From: Leptolyngbya boryana PCC 6306
GTDB lineage: Bacteria; Cyanobacteriota; Cyanobacteriia; Leptolyngbyales; Leptolyngbyaceae
Direction: 5' to 3'
DNA: 64,000 nucleotides
Assembly: GCF_000353285.1 (NCBI RefSeq)
Contig: NZ_KB731324.1
Span: 4,792,577-4,856,576, forward strand
Shown here: positions 14,274 through 19,902 of the stretch, piece by piece
Position numbering within the stretch: position 1 is the first letter of the stretch
Layout: each line of letters opens with the position of its first letter
The notes under the pieces: model-generated
The model's database searches: none
What the model saw: the letters and a program-made list of their open reading frames with translations, nothing else
What the model was told of the DNA's origin: nothing
Position numbers and translations under genes: made by a program

Positions 14274-14637
14274 TGCATTTCTCCTGTAGTTGGTTGATTT
14301 GATACCCCTGAACAATCGAAGCGAGTGCAGCAAGCGCGGCTGTTCCTGTTACTGCTACCAATGCCAAGCAGCAGTAAGACTTCAAAGAAGCGATCGCTGA
14401 TCTCAGCTCGGAAATCGTTTTTTCGGATTCCGCCTTCTGCTGCTGTCTCAGCTTACTGAGTCCGTTGAGATGCTCAATGATTTGAGCATTGGACTCAGTA
14501 AGTGTTTGAATCTGCGTTTCGTGGTCGATGATTGCAGCTTCAATTGAAAAGTCATGCAAGGACGATCGCGGCTGATTCAAATCGGTCGGGCTGTCCGGTT
14601 TGCGGTTGGTTGGTTTGGCGTAGGACCTCATAGCCAC
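14233..14637 (-). CDS. Coiled-coil protein with one membrane segment
   Basis: The likely start is the GTG at 14637 (ATG at 14631 is possible), giving about 134 residues. A long helical region (about 28-85, with HETQIQTLTESNAQIIEHLN) leads into a membrane segment (YCCLALVAVTGTAALAALASIV, about 88-109) and a short tail. It overlaps the upstream gene by 86 nt in another frame, and palindrome copy 6 lies in that overlap, so it is translated in two frames. The structure resembles the holin-like protein at 10028. Confidence 0.7.
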   Translation of the reverse strand: MAMRSYAKPTNRKPDSPTDLNQPRSSLHDFSIEAAIIDHETQIQTLTESNAQIIEHLNGLSKLRQQQKAESEKTISELRSAIASLKSYCCLALVAVTGTAALAALASIVQGYQINQLQEKCNARQSLPAQTRKN

Positions 14638-14965
14638 CTGAAACTTTTTTAATTGCGGTGTGTTCAGCCAAGAACTCTAGATAGAAATCGCCGTCGCTGG
14701 ACGTGACCGTTTTCACCTTGCACCGAGATTCCGGCGCTTCCTCCTCGGAGTGCTGCGAAATCAGAGTTTCCCCTTCACCCATCAAGTCCTGAGTGAGAAA
14801 GCGAGTCTGAGTAAAGTCGTAATCCTCGACGGCGACAATTACGCCGTCTCGTCGATGCACGAACAGCAAGCGATGCTGACGGCTCCCCAGAGCCGCAGGC
14901 ACAATCAGCAGGGACAGGGTTGAACGATCAGTTTTGACGAGTAATTTCTGAGTTGCGTTGATCAT
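14552..14965 (-). CDS. Hypothetical protein of the membrane operon
   Basis: I chose the ATG at 14965 because AAGGAG lies about 8 nt upstream and the ATGA overlap with the previous stop is typical of this operon. The product has 137 residues, mostly beta and loop (TLSLLIVPAALGSRQHRLLF, DGVIVAVEDYDF), with no membrane segment. The C-terminal end (RQTNQPQTGQPDRFES) includes palindrome copy 6. Function unknown. Confidence 0.7.
   Translation of the reverse strand: MINATQKLLVKTDRSTLSLLIVPAALGSRQHRLLFVHRRDGVIVAVEDYDFTQTRFLTQDLMGEGETLISQHSEEEAPESRCKVKTVTSSDGDFYLEFLAEHTAIKKVSGGYEVLRQTNQPQTGQPDRFESAAIVLA
14579..14601. repeat. Dispersed 23-bp palindrome, copy 6 (diverged)
   Basis: AAATCGGTCG, GGC, TGTCCGGTTT-type sequence. 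The most diverged copy, sitting where two coding frames overlap (genes 14233 and 14552). Confidence 0.6.
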
Positions 14966-15345
14966 GGTTTGGCTCCTTGAGTGATCTGACATTTGGGCTG
15001 TACTGCAATCCAGGCGGTGCAGAGCGAAACCCCTAGCACTAAGCCCAGAACAAATGCAGCCAACACCCAAATTCTTGATTTCAGCGCAAAAATCGCACTC
15101 ATGAACGCCAATCGCATCTGCCATTCGTGGCGAATCAAATCAAATTGAGTCGCTTGTTGCTGCTGCGCTTGCTCGATTTCTTGGCTGATTAGTTGCGATA
15201 GCTCATGGTCGGTCATGCCATTGAGATTTCGCAGAATACTAAACTCGATCGCGGCTTGTTGCTTCGCAAGTTGACCTGTGGACTCACAAACCTGCTGAGT
15301 CCGACTGGAAGAAACTTGCTGCAAATAGCGATCGTAATAGGTCAT
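14962..15345 (-). CDS. Helical protein with C-terminal membrane segment
   Basis: The 127-residue protein has Gln-rich helices (EFSILRNLNGMTDHELSQLI then EIEQAQQQQATQFD) and one membrane segment (IWVLAAFVLGLVLGVSLCTAW, about 91-111). Four of the operon's proteins share this soluble-helix-plus-one-span layout, so they may assemble together in the membrane. It overlaps both neighbours by 4 nt (ATGA). Confidence 0.75.
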   Translation of the reverse strand: MTYYDRYLQQVSSSRTQQVCESTGQLAKQQAAIEFSILRNLNGMTDHELSQLISQEIEQAQQQQATQFDLIRHEWQMRLAFMSAIFALKSRIWVLAAFVLGLVLGVSLCTAWIAVQPKCQITQGAKP

Positions 15346-15701
15346 AGGTCGATGCCGTATTCCTTGAGAAATTCAGACGCGATTTGCCTGGAATCTTGAA
15401 CCGCTTCTTTTACGGATGCTTTCGTAACTTGCAATCTTCGAGCGTTTTCGGCTTCGGTTAGAGGGAGTTGAGCTTCAACCTTGGTCGCAGCTTCTACCTC
15501 AATCATGGCGGGGACAGCGTTGTAAACACTAGCAACGATATCGGATGTCTCACCCACAATCGCGCGGGCATTCTCGATCGCGCTATCAATCTGCAATGCG
15601 CCCTGAGCAGCGAGCTTGCGACGGGCAGAATCTCCCTTTTTGCCGCGCTTGGGAGTATTCGGAACTGGGATGTTATTCTCTTGAATCGCGAGGTCGGACA
15701 T
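15342..15701 (-). CDS. Basic/helical hypothetical protein
   Basis: The ATG at 15701 follows GGAGG by 6 nt, giving 119 residues. A basic patch (KRGKKGDSARRKLAAQG, about 18-34) precedes a run of helices (AIENARAIVGETSDIVASVY, then AENARRLQVTKASVKEAVQD). The basic patch could contact DNA. No family. It overlaps the upstream gene by 29 nt. Confidence 0.7.
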   Translation of the reverse strand: MSDLAIQENNIPVPNTPKRGKKGDSARRKLAAQGALQIDSAIENARAIVGETSDIVASVYNAVPAMIEVEAATKVEAQLPLTEAENARRLQVTKASVKEAVQDSRQIASEFLKEYGIDL

Positions 15702-16026
15702 CAAATTCCTCCAAAATTCGACGATGGACAAGTGGATAAAGCTCTTTGTAGCCTCTTCCCGTAAAACTTCGAGCGCCAAAGCGATGTAGTAAGGCGCAGG
15801 TGATTAGTCCTGACAGGATCGCCAGCGGCGCTGAATCTTCAGATTTTCCCGACACACAAAACCGAGCGCACCACCGCGAAAAGGTCGGGGCGGGGATGGG
15901 TTTACCTGCAACCGCATTACAGCGATCGCGGATGTAAGCGATCGAGATCTGAAGCTCGGTTGTCTCAGTTTCATGTGTGAAAGTTTGAACCATTTCCACC
16001 GATTTACTTGGGTTTGAGACTTTCAT
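15673..16026 (-). CDS. First gene of the membrane operon, possible regulator
   Basis: The 117-residue product starts inside a palindromic site (16019-16036) and has a second near-copy of that site within its codons 15-20 (15967-15984). The helical segment ISIAYIRDRCNAVAGKPIPAPTFSRWCARF could be a DNA-binding helix pair, and the C-terminal part is helical and basic. I infer an autoregulator of the minus-strand operon 16026-10963, but no family was recognised. Confidence 0.6.
   Translation of the reverse strand: MKVSNPSKSVEMVQTFTHETETTELQISIAYIRDRCNAVAGKPIPAPTFSRWCARFCVSGKSEDSAPLAILSGLITCALLHRFGARSFTGRGYKELYPLVHRRILEEFDVRPRDSRE
15967..15984. promoter_or_regulatory. Operator-like palindrome, internal copy
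   Basis: AGTTTCA, TGTG, TGAAAGT: the same palindrome as 16019-16036 with one mismatch, exactly 52 bp away (about five helical turns). Confidence 0.5.
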
Positions 16027-16036
16027 GTGTGAAAGT
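16019..16036. promoter_or_regulatory. Operator-like palindrome over the start codon
   Basis: ACTTTCA, TGTG, TGAAAGT is a perfect 7-bp inverted repeat. The start codon of the 15673 gene (16024-16026) lies within it. A protein bound here would block translation start or transcription of the operon. Confidence 0.55.
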
Positions 16037-16129
16037 TCATTAAAAGACTAGCACATAATTTCCCTAAGAACGTACCTTAGTGAGTACTCAAAAGGTATAT
16101 TTTGAATACAGTCTCAATGAGCGCGTATT

Positions 16130-16387
16130 ATGACTAACGAAGCGATGCCCTTAGAAGCCCCTATCGACATGCCAGAAACCGACGCGCCTAAAATGGAAGT
16201 GGTTAAATTCTCTGTGCCAGCCCCTTTACTTGAAGAGGCGCGAGAACTCGCAAAGGCAGAGGGATGGAAACCCGCAGAGTTAGATCGAATTTTTTGGGAA
16301 AGAGGTTTCGCTGCGTATGCGGAAGGAAGCAACAAGCGCGGCGTAAACCGAAATTTACGGAAGCAACGATCCGAAGAATCGCCGTGA
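16130..16387 (+). CDS. Possible ribbon-helix-helix small protein
   Basis: The 85-residue protein is divergent from the membrane operon and 103 bp from its first gene. After an acidic, Pro-rich start, the segment VVKFSVPAPLLEEARELAKAEGWKPAELDRIFWERG (residues 25-60) has the strand-helix-helix pattern of RHH repressors (a beta strand with alternating Lys-x-Ser-x, then two helices). The C-terminus is basic (NKRGVNRNLRKQR). It could bind the palindromes at 15967 and 16019. Assignment is from pattern only. Confidence 0.6.
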   Translation: MTNEAMPLEAPIDMPETDAPKMEVVKFSVPAPLLEEARELAKAEGWKPAELDRIFWERGFAAYAEGSNKRGVNRNLRKQRSEESP

Positions 16388-16406
16388 CGCGATCGATAAA
16401 TTATCA

Positions 16407-16685
16407 ATGTCAGACAGAGAAACTAAATTCAGCTATTGGAGAAACACAGTGTCACAGCAAGCAAAAGTAGCGGGCGGTCTTCCTCCTGATCCTGATAACC
16501 CCGGCTGGGTGAAGGGGTGGGGAGTAGTCAGAAACAGTCCTTGGCATCTGTACGCAGTTTGTGTGACCGAGGGCGAGGCTAATCAAGCCTTGGAAGAAGC
16601 AGGGAGCGAATACCAAGTTATCTATGGATCGCATGAACTTGGCTACGACAGTTTTATGTCTGAGAGTTCTTCGATCGGGCGCTGA
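16407..16685 (+). CDS. Hypothetical protein
   Basis: The 92-residue protein (GWGVVRNSPWHLYAVCVTEG, then ANQALEEAGSEYQVIYGSHE) is compact and mixed alpha/beta; it looks like a small globular domain. No function is evident. The ATG at 16407 is 19 bp after the previous stop, without a strong ribosome-binding site. The likely terminator at 16707-16741 follows, so 16130 and 16407 probably form a two-gene transcript. Confidence 0.7.
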   Translation: MSDRETKFSYWRNTVSQQAKVAGGLPPDPDNPGWVKGWGVVRNSPWHLYAVCVTEGEANQALEEAGSEYQVIYGSHELGYDSFMSESSSIGR

Positions 16686-16706
16686 GCAAAAGTCGATCGA
16701 CAAATT

Positions 16707-16741
16707 AACGGTCACGCCAAATCGGACAGCGTGACCGTTTT
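16707..16741 (+). terminator. Rho-independent terminator built on palindrome copy 7
   Basis: ACGGTCACGC at 16708-16717 pairs perfectly with GCGTGACCGT at 16729-16738, followed by TTTTCT. The right arm is also the right arm of palindrome copy 7 (16719-16741), so two alternative stems share it. Confidence 0.7.
16719..16741. repeat. Dispersed 23-bp palindrome, copy 7
   Basis: AAATCGGACA, GCG, TGACCGTTTT: mixed arms. It forms the 3' half of the terminator at 16707-16741. Confidence 0.8.
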
Positions 16742-16752
16742 CTATTGGGAGC

Positions 16753-16786
16753 GCTATCGAACAGCTATCGAACAGCTATCGATAGC
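16753..16786. repeat. Short tandem repeat ending in a palindrome
   Basis: GCTATCGAACA occurs twice in tandem (16753-16774) and is followed by the palindrome GCTATCGATAGC (16775-16786). It lies between convergent genes. Confidence 0.6.
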
Positions 16787-16796
16787 TAAATCACTG

Positions 16797-17075
16797 TTAC
16801 AAGCTCAACTCTTTTCCCGCCCCGCCTAACCTCTGGCTGTCACAGTCCTCCCAAACCAGCGCCGCAGCTCGAAGTCGTCCTTCCAGGTGAATAGGCAGGC
16901 GCATTGTTTTAGTCGGCGTTTTAAACTTGTGACACGCCGCTGGAACTTCGACCCAATCGATCGGAAGAATTGCGAAGACATCATCGACTGAAATGCAGAC
17001 CCCGCCGGATTCGTGCGCTCCAAGATACTCGGCAGTCTGACCAGCAAATTCGCCTTTGATTACTGTTACACTCAT
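16797..17075 (-). CDS. Small KOW/SH3-like protein
   Basis: The 92-residue protein opens with SVTVIKGEFAGQTAEYLGAHESGGVC, the pattern of a KOW-type small barrel (Val-x-x-G-x-x-x-G-x-x-Ala-x-x-x-G). The rest includes a basic helix (KTPTKTMRLPIHLEGRLRAA). A second, damaged copy of the same N-terminus is at 19610-19816. KOW-like domains bind RNA or DNA; the specific role is unknown. Confidence 0.7.
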   Translation of the reverse strand: MSVTVIKGEFAGQTAEYLGAHESGGVCISVDDVFAILPIDWVEVPAACHKFKTPTKTMRLPIHLEGRLRAAALVWEDCDSQRLGGAGKELSL

Positions 17076-17257
17076 TTTTTGCTGAAGTGAGAGAAGCCTT
17101 TACAGGATATGCGTTGCGTTTAATTTTGGAACTGTGACAGGCGCTTTTGAAGTTGCCCAGAAAACGCATGGCGACTCTCCGATATTGGACTCAGATAGAC
17201 AGCTCGAAGGTTTACAGCTTAGAGGTGTCCATCTAGTTCAAATTAACAAGATAAATA
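17076..17257. other. Intergenic stretch with no recognised feature
   Basis: About 180 bp between a minus-strand and a plus-strand gene. I see no clear promoter pair; an AT-rich segment (AATTAACAAGATAAATAATG) precedes the start at 17258. Confidence 0.4.
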
Positions 17258-17425
17258 ATGCGTAACTTTGCACCCCTCCTAATCGCCTTGGCGATACTCA
17301 GCTCTGATGTCCGCGATCGCATTTCGGACACTGCCGACACCGCAAGAGACATTTTGTTGATATGTATGTTGCTAGAACCACCGAAGCCACCGAAGCCACC
17401 GGTCGATCGCAATAAACGTAAGTAG
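17258..17425 (+). CDS. Short protein with N-terminal hydrophobic segment and PPK repeats
   Basis: The 55-residue frame (MRNFAPLLIALAILSSDVRDR) has a hydrophobic N-terminus of about 12 residues, then a helical amphipathic part and the tail LLEPPKPPKPPVDRNKRK. It is likely an exported or membrane-anchored microprotein. The neighbour at 17520 has the same length and layout but a different sequence. No family known. AAGATAAATAATG leader with no strong ribosome-binding site. Confidence 0.55.
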   Translation: MRNFAPLLIALAILSSDVRDRISDTADTARDILLICMLLEPPKPPKPPVDRNKRK

Positions 17426-17438
17426 TCTCGTCAAACAC

Positions 17439-17460
17439 CCGTCCTCATTTTTGAGGACGG
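17439..17460 (+). terminator. Stem-loop after the 17258 gene
   Basis: CCGTCCTC and GAGGACGG form a perfect 8-bp stem around ATTTTT, 13 bp after the stop. No following T-run. Confidence 0.55.
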
Positions 17461-17474
17461 CTCTAACACAACTC

Positions 17475-17519
17475 AAGACCTAGATGAACGCCTTAGCAGT
17501 GAGTCTCTAGGTCTTTTTC
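17475..17519 (+). terminator. Rho-independent terminator
   Basis: AAGACCTAGA pairs with TCTAGGTCTT and a T5 run follows, directly abutting the next start codon at 17520. Confidence 0.6.
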
Positions 17520-17687
17520 ATGAGAACCCTTTCATCGATCGCGCTAACCTTCCATCTTCTTGCTCCAGTCAACGATGCTTTTCAGGTCATCCCACCCCCG
17601 ATCGTCGAAGTCGCGCAGTCTGCGATCGAGCTAACTGTCGAAGTGCAGGAAAGAAAACGTCAGCTCGACTACCTGTCAGATCAATAG
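17520..17687 (+). CDS. Short exported-type protein
   Basis: A 55-residue frame (MRTLSSIALTFHLLAPVNDA) with a hydrophobic N-terminal segment, a Pro-rich turn (VIPPPIVEVAQ) and a charged helical end (VEVQERKRQLDYLSDQ). Like the 17258 gene it may be a small secreted or anchored protein. The start lies immediately after a T-run and has no ribosome-binding site, which lowers confidence. Confidence 0.5.
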   Translation: MRTLSSIALTFHLLAPVNDAFQVIPPPIVEVAQSAIELTVEVQERKRQLDYLSDQ

Positions 17688-17818
17688 CTTCGAGTTAAGG
17701 GGGATTCATCCTCCTTAAAATACTCTTAGTGAAAAATTTTAGTATTACGCTAAGCTGCTTGAGCGGGTTAACACTTTTGAATTCTTAATCCACTCAAAAA
17801 TTAAACGGTTGATTAGCT

Positions 17819-18502
17819 ATGAGTGATTTAGTCTCAGCAATGATAGGCGTAATGGGAACCCTTTTAGTAAAGGGTGAAGTATACAAATTTTTAGCAACTG
17901 TCTTCGGAGAGTCGGCAGAAAAAGTCTCTGAAACTATTGCCAATGAGATTAGATGTTTTAACATGCAAAGAACAGCAGAAACACTACTGAAAATCTGTGA
18001 AAGCTTCAATCAGGCCGGGATAGAAGCTCAATCAGTTCCACTCAAGAATTTAATTCCACTACTTGAAGGTATCTCTATAGAAGAAAACCCAACACTGCAA
18101 GAATGGTGGGCCAACTTACTAGAGTCAGCCATTGCAAAAGGTGGAATACATCCAAGCTATACATCAATTATGAAAGACCTAGATGCTTTAGATAGCAGGA
18201 TCTTAGATCTGATGTTTTTGGAAAACAAAACGTTAGATCAGGTCAAGAAGCACGCGAAGGACGGTAGTCTTACAGCGTTAGGCAAAGCTATAGGCGTGGA
18301 TCGCGAAACGCTTATTGAAAGAATTCAAGTCGATGAAAACTCGATAGAAGTCAGTATTGGTAACTTGGTTCGTCTCAACTTATGCACAGAAAAACACTTT
18401 TCAATAGATGGGGAGCTTGCCCCGCACCCCGCACTAGACAACAGAATTCTCTTGACTTCTTTAGGTGAAGCCTTCATCAAGGAAGCAACACGCGATCCGT
18501 AA
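17819..18502 (+). CDS. Abi-alpha (DUF4393) family protein
   Basis: The 227-residue protein has an N-terminal hydrophobic/helical part (LVSAMIGVMGTLLVKGEVYK) and the DUF4393 core: SVPLKNLIPLLEGISIEENP, LQEWWANLLESAI and HPSYTSIMKDLDALDSRILD (about residues 65-145), which is how this family looks. Its founding members cause abortive infection of phage-infected cells, so I infer an anti-phage role for the element's host. The gene is AT-richer than its neighbours and sits 130 bp downstream of AT-rich DNA, which suggests separate acquisition. Confidence 0.7.
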   Translation: MSDLVSAMIGVMGTLLVKGEVYKFLATVFGESAEKVSETIANEIRCFNMQRTAETLLKICESFNQAGIEAQSVPLKNLIPLLEGISIEENPTLQEWWANLLESAIAKGGIHPSYTSIMKDLDALDSRILDLMFLENKTLDQVKKHAKDGSLTALGKAIGVDRETLIERIQVDENSIEVSIGNLVRLNLCTEKHFSIDGELAPHPALDNRILLTSLGEAFIKEATRDP

Positions 18503-18705
18503 GCTATAAGCGCGCAACTTCTTCTGAAAGCTCATTCGTTGCGAGGCTGGGATACAAGTGCACGTCATCATCCAGCCCGTAACCTGTCTCTAACCAGTAC
18601 TCAGCCTGCGATCTCGCATCCGATAATTCATCCCGCGCGATCGCATTCTGTCTGATTTTCCAGCAAGGTTTTTGCTGGTAGTGTTCTAGATGTGTGGGCA
18701 TAACG

Positions 18706-19119
18706 TTATACTGCTCGCCCGAACTCATGACGATTGATGAATAATCCAATCACAGTATCATGCATCTTCTCAGTCTTGGAAAAACAGATCGTCTTTCTGG
18801 CAAGCCGCTTGATCCGAGTTCTCAAAGTTAGATGTTTCCGCTCAATGCGCTGTGTGTTGGCTTTGCCAACCGTATGGTGCTGCTCATCTAGCAATCGCAA
18901 GTAAGCTCCCCAACTATCGGTGTAAAACCGTTGAATCGAAAAAGGAGCTAACAGTTGCTGAAGTTGCTTAAGAGCTGAGTCTTCATGGGTGGCTAGCACA
19001 TAGGCAAGGACTTTTCCAGTTTGATGGTCAATCGCGTGCCACAACCATCGTTGATGCTGCTTTGACTCGACAAAACTCCACATCTCGTCCATCTCCGCCG
19101 CCTCGACTCTGACGACCAT
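18706..19119 (-). CDS. insB: IS1 InsB transposase frame
   Basis: The 137-residue frame has the DDE-type catalytic region of IS1: MDEMWSFVESKQHQRWLWHA (with the first Asp), FYTDSWGAYLRLL and NTQRIERKHLTLRTRIKRL. In IS1 it is made as a fusion with InsA by a -1 frameshift. Here the frame is open upstream of its ATG back into insA past the A7 run at 19187-19193 (read on the minus strand), so the fusion is possible. Confidence 0.93.
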   Translation of the reverse strand: MVVRVEAAEMDEMWSFVESKQHQRWLWHAIDHQTGKVLAYVLATHEDSALKQLQQLLAPFSIQRFYTDSWGAYLRLLDEQHHTVGKANTQRIERKHLTLRTRIKRLARKTICFSKTEKMHDTVIGLFINRHEFGRAV

Positions 19120-19163
19120 GACTGCCGTGTTATCCGGTTGGTGCTGTTCGAGCAGACTTATGT

Positions 19164-19451
19164 TTACTTGTTCAAGTTGACTTGACTTTTTTTCAGCGTT
19201 TCAATCACAGTCGTTGGGCTAATCTTCAACACTCTGGCGGTATCACGAATACCACTGCCGTTGATTGCCATGTCGCTGATTTGCGCTTTGACTTCAGGCA
19301 GTCGTCCTCGATAGCTAAAGTTCAAGATAAATGATCGTCTCGAACACTCTAAGTTACGGCAACAATACCGTTGTTTTCCAGCAGCACTGCGACCATGCTT
19401 AACGACATCCACACTCTGGCAATCGGGACATTGAACAGGTTCTAGGACCAT
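19164..19451 (-). CDS. insA: IS1 InsA zinc-finger DNA-binding frame
   Basis: The 95-residue protein has the zinc finger CPDC then CC (VQCPDCQSVDVVKHGRSAAG, RYCCRNLEC) and a helix-turn-helix (GIRDTARVLKISPTTVIETL). Its last codons include the A7 slippery run that would allow frameshifting into insB. InsA alone usually represses transposition; InsAB' is the transposase. Confidence 0.93.
   Translation of the reverse strand: MVLEPVQCPDCQSVDVVKHGRSAAGKQRYCCRNLECSRRSFILNFSYRGRLPEVKAQISDMAINGSGIRDTARVLKISPTTVIETLKKSQVNLNK
19187..19193 (-). other. Candidate -1 frameshift site of IS1
   Basis: A run of seven A (on the minus strand) near the end of insA, as at the known IS1 slippery site; the shifted frame stays open into insB. 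Confidence 0.65.
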
Positions 19452-19609
19452 CTCGACTCAGCCCTCTAACACATCGTTTTCATTCTGCCATATATCCACA
19501 TATCTAGAACACTACCGTTTTTGCTCGTACTGGATGCGCCGAAGTCGAGCGATCGTTTGTCCAATGTGGTGCGGTTTTCTACTCATTGCTTTTGTTGGCG
19601 GTAGGAGTT

Positions 19610-19816
19610 TTAGCTCGAATCAAAAAGCGCGCTTGCCCTCCAAATTGTTAAAAGACAACTCCTCATAGCCGAGCGACCGCCGCAGCTATTCTGCCACTTG
19701 TTTGCACTTTTGATTGAAATGCAGACTCCGTTTGTATCGATCGCGCCAAGATACTCGGCGGACTGACCTGCGAATTCGCCTTTAGCAACTGTGACAGGCA
19801 AGATTTTTAGAACCAA
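19610..19816 (-). pseudogene. Degenerate KOW-like paralogue of 16797
   Basis: The N-terminus (VTVAKGEFAGQSAEYLGAID, TNGVCISI) matches the gene at 16797 (VTVIKGEFAGQTAEYLGAHE, SGGVCISV), after which the two sequences no longer match in frame. In another frame the following DNA reads LRRSLGYEELSF, resembling the C-terminal end of the same family. I interpret this as an internal deletion plus frameshift. Confidence 0.6.
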
Positions 19817-19819
19817 AAC

Positions 19820-19851
19820 AAACCCCCTCTAATTCACGCCAGAGGGGGTTT
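19820..19851. terminator. Strong bidirectional terminator
   Basis: AAACCCCCTCT and AGAGGGGGTTT form a perfect 11-bp stem with a 10-nt loop and A/T-rich flanks on both sides. It separates the histidine kinase gene from the KOW-like fragment. Confidence 0.85.
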
Positions 19852-19902
19852 GTTTACTGCTTTCTCAAGGCGGCTGGAGACAAGCCAATCGATCGTGAGG
19901 TT

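Larger units (their letters stand above)
18677..19516. mobile_element. IS1-family insertion sequence
   Basis: 840 bp bounded by 21-bp inverted repeats (GGTAGTGTTCTAGATGTGTGG at one end and its complement with one mismatch at the other) and by a perfect 9-bp target duplication GTTTTTGCT at 18668-18676 and 19517-19525. It contains insA and insB on the minus strand. The intact ends and duplication mean that it is recent. Confidence 0.95.
18504..19586 (-). pseudogene. Small gene split by IS1 insertion
   Basis: Removing the IS (18677-19516) and one 9-bp duplication rejoins one frame from the ATG at 19586 to the stop at 18504: MSRKPHHIGQTIARLRRIQY then EQK joined to PCWKIRQNAIARDE and onwards to NELSEEVARL. 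The ancestral product was about 77 residues and had no known family. A 5' extension from the IS now reads into the remaining frame (from 18749) but this is almost certainly a by-product. Confidence 0.75.

Noticed and set aside
16753-16786. Short tandem repeats as a CRISPR array
   Set aside because: Units of 11 bp without spacers; no cas genes or 25-40-bp repeats with unique spacers anywhere in the window.
17313-17331. Extra palindrome copy near 17320 (TGTCCG ... CGGACA)
   Set aside because: The half-sites are in the opposite order and spaced around a HIP1 site; it does not match the 23-bp consensus.
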